A stretch of DNA of 64,000 nucleotides from Candidatus Bacteroides merdipullorum (GTDB taxonomy: Bacteria > Bacteroidota > Bacteroidia > Bacteroidales > Bacteroidaceae). The stretch covers positions 1-64,000 of the forward strand of contig DXCK01000036.1 of assembly GCA_019116045.1 (NCBI GenBank), given 5' to 3'. Position 1 is the first letter of the stretch, and every line of letters starts with the position of its first letter. The notes under the pieces were generated by a model. It saw only the letters and a list, made by a program, of their open reading frames with translations, searched no databases and was not told where the DNA came from. Shown piece by piece: positions 60,432 to 64,000 of the stretch. The position numbers and the translations under genes were made by a program.

Positions 60432-62249
60432 TTATTCCAATACAATCATCGTCCAGTATTTCAGGGCGGGCAGGGTGAAGTCCACACGACCGTCGGCCTG
60501 CGTGAAGGCCAGTTCTTCGGGGGCTCCGGCGTGGCGGTCGGGCGAAGCCACCCAGACCTTGCTTACGGCCCGGTTGCAGTCCAGCGAAATGCCCACGAGG
60601 TTGAGCTGCCGTGGTTCGGGCATGGTGCCGTCGGCGTCGCGCCAGCTCAGGCTGTCCGCATCGCGGAAGTTGAGCAAGTGGATGACGGTCTTCCCGTCTA
60701 CGGTCTTCGCATACGTGGTCAGTCCGCCCAGGCGAGGCGGCCAGGCGTTGACGCTGAAGGCGGACGAGGCAGTGGATGCCGTGAGCGACACGTCGGTCTC
60801 GGCAGCGGTGTCCGCACCGCGCAAGAGGTTCTGGTAAGCGGTGAGGAAGTCGTAGTAACGCACAATGGCCGTGCGCAGCGCGTCGTCCATCTGCAGGTTG
60901 CTGTTGGGGAAGTATTCCTTGCAGAGCATGTGGTCGCCCAGCTCCAGGTGAGAGGCGCCGAGAGCGAACATCGCGGCGTCGGCCATCAGTACGCCGGGGG
61001 TGTTGAACTGCCCTTCGCGGTCGGCCACGTTGTAGTTCATGTAGGCTGCGAAGACGGTCTGGAGCGTGTGGTTGCTGTATTGGTCGTTGGCCATGACGGC
61101 CGTGCGCAGGTCTTCGAAGTCGCCTTCACCGCCCCACATCTCGTTGTAGAGGAAGTCCACCTGCCCGGTCGAGGCAATCTGCGAGGCGCCGTAGCCGGAG
61201 ACGGCGTTCATCACCAGGCGCTTGGCGGGGTGGCGCGTCTTCATGGCTTCGATGAACGAGGCGTAGCCCCGGGGCAGGTTCACCGTGTTGCTCTGGTAGT
61301 CGTAGCGCGTGCCCCGGTCGCCGAGCTGGTCTATCTGGTAGCCATCGAAGTCGAACGTGGCGTAGACGTCGTCGTTGCGCTGCCCGATGTAGTCCTGCCA
61401 CTCGGGGTTGGAGGGGTCGAGCAGGAAGATGTCGCTCTTCCACGAGTCGGGCAGGTCGTGCACGTCTTTGTCCGTGCGGCCCGCACCCTTGAAGATGTAC
61501 CAGTCTTCCTTCACCCCGTCGGCGGCGGCATCGTCCAGGGCGCCGAAGCAGAGGTTGTAGAACATCGACTTCATGCCCAGCGCATGCTGCGTGTCGATGT
61601 AGCGGCGGATGACCTCGGCGCTGACGGAGCGGTTGGCGATGTCGGTGTACGTTTCGGCCGGGGCTTCGCGGGTGCCGCCCAGGGGCCAGTGGTGCTTGTT
61701 GTGCCAGTCCTGAAACTGCACGCCGTTGATGTGGCAGCGGCTGAGGAACTGCATCTCTTCGTCGATGACGCCCGGCTGAAGCTTGGAGTCGTCGAACGTG
61801 GCGACGAAGCCGTAGCGCGGGAAGCGGGTCCAGTCGCTGGAGACGTCCACGCCGATGGTGCCCAGGATGACCTGCGTGCCGTCGTCGCGGGTGCGGTAGA
61901 CGTCGGCCAGATAGCCGGTGAAATCGGTCGAGGGCGGTGTCCACGTCCAGGCGTTGCCGCCCAGGTTGCCTTCTTCCACCACCTCGGTGCCGCGCCGGTA
62001 GCGCACGCGGGCATCGGCCGGCAGGGTGCCGTCGGCCGTGAAGGAAACGACGTCGCCGGGGCGGTAGCAGGCTTTGTCGGTGGAGAGTTCGAGGGTGAGG
62101 TCGGAGATGACGTTGACCACGTCGGTCACGCCGCCCGAAGGGCCTCCGCCGGGTTCGCCACCTCCGCCGGGATTGTCGGAAGGGCTGTCGTCGCCGCAGG
62201 CACAGAGCGAGGCGGCCAGAAGCATCAGAGGGAGATAAAATTTCTTCAT
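60432..62249 (-). CDS. GH66 dextranase lipoprotein
   Basis: The 605-residue lipoprotein (LAASLCACGDDSPSD) has a Gly/Pro-rich tether (GGGGEPGGGPSGG) that would hold it off the outer membrane, an N-terminal Ig-like domain (LELSTDKACYRPGDVVSF), the GH66 barrel and a C-terminal beta domain. The likely nucleophile is Asp307 in DFDGYQIDQLGD and the acid/base Glu370 in LYNEMWGGEG, matching streptococcal dextranase motifs. It would cut dextran (alpha-1,6-glucan) at the surface into oligosaccharides for import. It lies 31 bases upstream of GH31. Confidence 0.92.
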   Translation of the reverse strand: MKKFYLPLMLLAASLCACGDDSPSDNPGGGGEPGGGPSGGVTDVVNVISDLTLELSTDKACYRPGDVVSFTADGTLPADARVRYRRGTEVVEEGNLGGNAWTWTPPSTDFTGYLADVYRTRDDGTQVILGTIGVDVSSDWTRFPRYGFVATFDDSKLQPGVIDEEMQFLSRCHINGVQFQDWHNKHHWPLGGTREAPAETYTDIANRSVSAEVIRRYIDTQHALGMKSMFYNLCFGALDDAAADGVKEDWYIFKGAGRTDKDVHDLPDSWKSDIFLLDPSNPEWQDYIGQRNDDVYATFDFDGYQIDQLGDRGTRYDYQSNTVNLPRGYASFIEAMKTRHPAKRLVMNAVSGYGASQIASTGQVDFLYNEMWGGEGDFEDLRTAVMANDQYSNHTLQTVFAAYMNYNVADREGQFNTPGVLMADAAMFALGASHLELGDHMLCKEYFPNSNLQMDDALRTAIVRYYDFLTAYQNLLRGADTAAETDVSLTASTASSAFSVNAWPPRLGGLTTYAKTVDGKTVIHLLNFRDADSLSWRDADGTMPEPRQLNLVGISLDCNRAVSKVWVASPDRHAGAPEELAFTQADGRVDFTLPALKYWTMIVLE

Positions 62250-62284
62250 GTCAGAATTTGTTTTTAAGTGATTGATAGAGGGGG

Positions 62285-62375
62285 TTCCGGACAGAGGCTG
62301 CTTCTTGTCCGAAGGAAGCACGCTTGCAGTGCGGACGAAGCACGGCTCTTGTGCGGAAGGGGCGGCGGGGGAAAA
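62285..62375. repeat. GC-rich degenerate spacer motif
   Basis: CTTGTCCGAAGGAAGCACGC, GTGCGGACGAAGCACGGCTC and TTGTGCGGAAGGGGC form a tandem-like set of the spacer motif in the 171-base gap between SusE/F and GH66. Confidence 0.55.
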
Positions 62376-62420
62376 GGCTACGGCCGGAAGGGCCGAGCCA
62401 TCCCGCCCGCCTGCCCGGGC

Positions 62421-63920
62421 TTATTGCTTCACGATGGACACCGTTTCTTCCAACTGGTTGAGGGTGATGGTATAGGTGCCCGCCTCGTCCAGCTTCCACT
62501 TGTTGTCGATGCCGCTGATGGACGTGTCGAGGTACTGGTTCTTGCAGGCGTCGCTCGACTTGTCGATGAAGAGCATCTGTTCCGTCGTGCCGGTGGGCGC
62601 GGTGCCGTTGGTGGCGGACATGAACCAGGCCCCGTTCCAATCGTCCTGGCGGTCACAACTGAATTTCAGTTCGCCGGCATTGAGGCTGCCCGTCCAGGTG
62701 AATACGCAAGGGTCGTCCGTGGCCTGCATGGGCACGGCGTCTGCCAAGGTCCAGCCTGCCGACGTGGCGTCGCCAATCATGTAGACCATCGGGTAGGGCG
62801 TGAACTCGCTCATGAGCATGCGCTCTTGCCCGGGGCGTATGTCGAGGCAAATCTTATAGTTCTTGCCCGCCTCCGAAGCCTGGAGCATCCACTTGTTGTC
62901 GGGGTCGAAGCCGCTGACAAATTCCACCGTCGTGTCCGTGATGGGGGCATTGGGCTGCGTGGCCTTGTAGTTGTTCTCCCAACTGCCGTCCGCCGTGGCA
63001 AACTTGAAGTCGCCCGAAGCGGCAAAGTAGTGGCCGTAGCGGAAGAGGTAGGGGTCGAGCGCGTCGCGCGTCATGGCGGTGAAGCTGTATCCGTCCGTGC
63101 CGTCGATGAAGTAGATTTGGTCGTAGGGAGGCTGCGTGCCGTCGGTCTGGCGCAGGGTCAGGGTCGAGGTGAAGAGGTTGACGTCTACCTGGTAGAAGTG
63201 TTCTTCGCTGACGGTGAAGTTGACGTCCGGCGTGCCGTCTTCGGTGTAGTACAGCGTGCCGTCTTCGCGCCCGTTATTATAGCAAGGCGAGAAGGTGCCG
63301 GGCGAGAGGACGAACTTGAACTCACCGACTTTCAGCGTGCCGCTCCAGGTGAAGATGCCGTTGTCGGAGCGGGTCATCTCGGTGACGGCATTGGCGTCCC
63401 ATCCCCCGGGCGTGGCATCGCCCAGCAGATAAAGCTCGGTGGTGACAGGCTGGTAGGCAGTGACGCTCAGGGCGGTCTGTGCCGTCTGCGCCCGTCCGGC
63501 ATCCAGTCCGGCCACCGAGGCTGTGACGCGTGCCTCGAGGTTGACGGTCTGTCCGCCCGTCGCACCAAACTGGTCGCGCAACAGGTTGTTCAGGTCTTCC
63601 ACCGTGGCCGTCCACGTATATTGCTGCACGGCGTCTTCCACCACCGCATAGGGGGCGGCAAAGCCCGTGCCGGCTTCGGCCAGTTCCAGGGTATAGGTGA
63701 TACGGTTGCCCGTGCCGTAGTTGGTGCCCGTGCTCCAGGTCAGTTCCAGGGCATTGTCGGCGTGATACTGTTCGTCCAGCACCACTTCCGTCTGGCTGGC
63801 ACTGAGGGCCAGCGTGTCATGTCCTTTGTCAGTCTCCAGGTAATCGTCGTCCACGCAGGCCGTCAGAGCGGCTGCCGCCAGAAGGAACGACGCGGCGTAG
63901 TGTATGATATGTTGTTTCAT
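62421..63920 (-). CDS. SusE/SusF-like surface glycan-binding lipoprotein
   Basis: The 499-residue lipoprotein (LLAAAALTACVDDDYLE) has an N-terminal SusE domain (LALSASQTEVVLDEQ, ALELTWSTG, about 35-145) and three starch-binding-type beta modules. The first and third carry a GDATPGGWDANA or GDATSAGWTLAD turn followed by FTWSGTLKVGEFKF or FTWTGSLNAGELKF, the SusE/SusF carbohydrate-binding signature. It would bind alpha-glucan at the surface. Genes downstream are GH66, GH31 and GH97; the SusC and SusD genes should lie just beyond the right edge. The start at 63920 gives the signal peptide. Confidence 0.9.
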   Translation of the reverse strand: MKQHIIHYAASFLLAAAALTACVDDDYLETDKGHDTLALSASQTEVVLDEQYHADNALELTWSTGTNYGTGNRITYTLELAEAGTGFAAPYAVVEDAVQQYTWTATVEDLNNLLRDQFGATGGQTVNLEARVTASVAGLDAGRAQTAQTALSVTAYQPVTTELYLLGDATPGGWDANAVTEMTRSDNGIFTWSGTLKVGEFKFVLSPGTFSPCYNNGREDGTLYYTEDGTPDVNFTVSEEHFYQVDVNLFTSTLTLRQTDGTQPPYDQIYFIDGTDGYSFTAMTRDALDPYLFRYGHYFAASGDFKFATADGSWENNYKATQPNAPITDTTVEFVSGFDPDNKWMLQASEAGKNYKICLDIRPGQERMLMSEFTPYPMVYMIGDATSAGWTLADAVPMQATDDPCVFTWTGSLNAGELKFSCDRQDDWNGAWFMSATNGTAPTGTTEQMLFIDKSSDACKNQYLDTSISGIDNKWKLDEAGTYTITLNQLEETVSIVKQ

Positions 63921-63961
63921 GATTGTACTGTTTGTTAAGTGAATAAAAATAAATAATTTGT

Positions 63962-64000
63962 TTAGGGGACAAGTTGACAAGTTAACGAGGCTACAAGGTG
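63962..64000. repeat. Start of another octamer-family repeat arm
   Basis: GGGGACAAGTTGACAAGTT and AACGAGGCTACAAGG units identical to those at 50-180 begin here and run to the window edge, in the spacer upstream of SusE/F, where the stop codon of the preceding gene is expected. Confidence 0.75.

Overview
The window is a Bacteroidales chromosome segment, most like Bacteroidaceae. The signs are SusC/SusD pairs, lipoproteins with a Cys near residue 20, an anaerobic sulfatase maturase, a luxS-mtnN operon, and promoters of the Bacteroidetes type (TAnnTTTG near -7, few Shine-Dalgarno sites). Coding GC is high for a classical Bacteroides, so a GC-rich relative is likely; I cannot name the genus. Layout: 1-3.2 kb is an accessory, prophage-like module on the minus strand (Zn-ribbon protein, DUF4373 protein, HU-like protein, 36-residue 'smalltalk' peptide) full of nested repeats. 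3.5-5.7 kb is glyS with an FKBP isomerase. 5.9-19.8 kb is a polysaccharide utilisation locus (PUL) built as two convergent operons: metallophosphoesterase, SusC, SusD and BACON lipoprotein on plus; GH3, endonuclease/exonuclease/phosphatase (EEP) protein and GH144 on minus. GH144 plus GH3 points to beta-1,2-glucan, and the two phosphoesterases suggest a phospho-substituted form. 20.3-25.3 kb has tRNA-Leu(UAG), a parC-DUF3316-S41 operon and tRNA-Pro(CGG). 25.4-38.9 kb is mostly housekeeping: sulfatase maturase, MgtC/DUF4010, CYTH, an unmarked 45-residue membrane peptide, an AraC regulator divergent from a TonB receptor, GH20, prfB, a frameshifted secreted gene and an M16 protease. 39.3-47.3 kb is a signalling cluster: two divergent TPR-TM-HTH regulators, a small lipoprotein, a small outer-membrane barrel, a membrane-anchored winged-helix regulator with its DNA-binding domain at the C terminus, and a TonB-type barrel. 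47.6-55.3 kb has an XRE-cupin regulator with an acyl-CoA ligase, a small wHTH protein, luxS-mtnN, a YfhO protein, a 34-residue membrane peptide and a CI/LexA-like repressor. 55.6-64 kb is the 3' part of a dextran-type PUL (SusE/F-like protein, GH66, GH31, GH97); its SusC/SusD should lie beyond the right edge. The most unusual layer is non-coding. Short-period repeats (7-mer ACRAGCT, 8-mer GACRAGTT, AT-rich 7-mer ATTGAGA) sit as long inverted arms starting at or within a few bases of stop codons, and one pair of arms about 250 bp long brackets the smalltalk gene. A GC-rich degenerate motif around GTGCGGACAAG recurs in many spacers, and a palindrome of about 100-125 bp starting GTCATGTTGAGCGGAGCG occurs four times.
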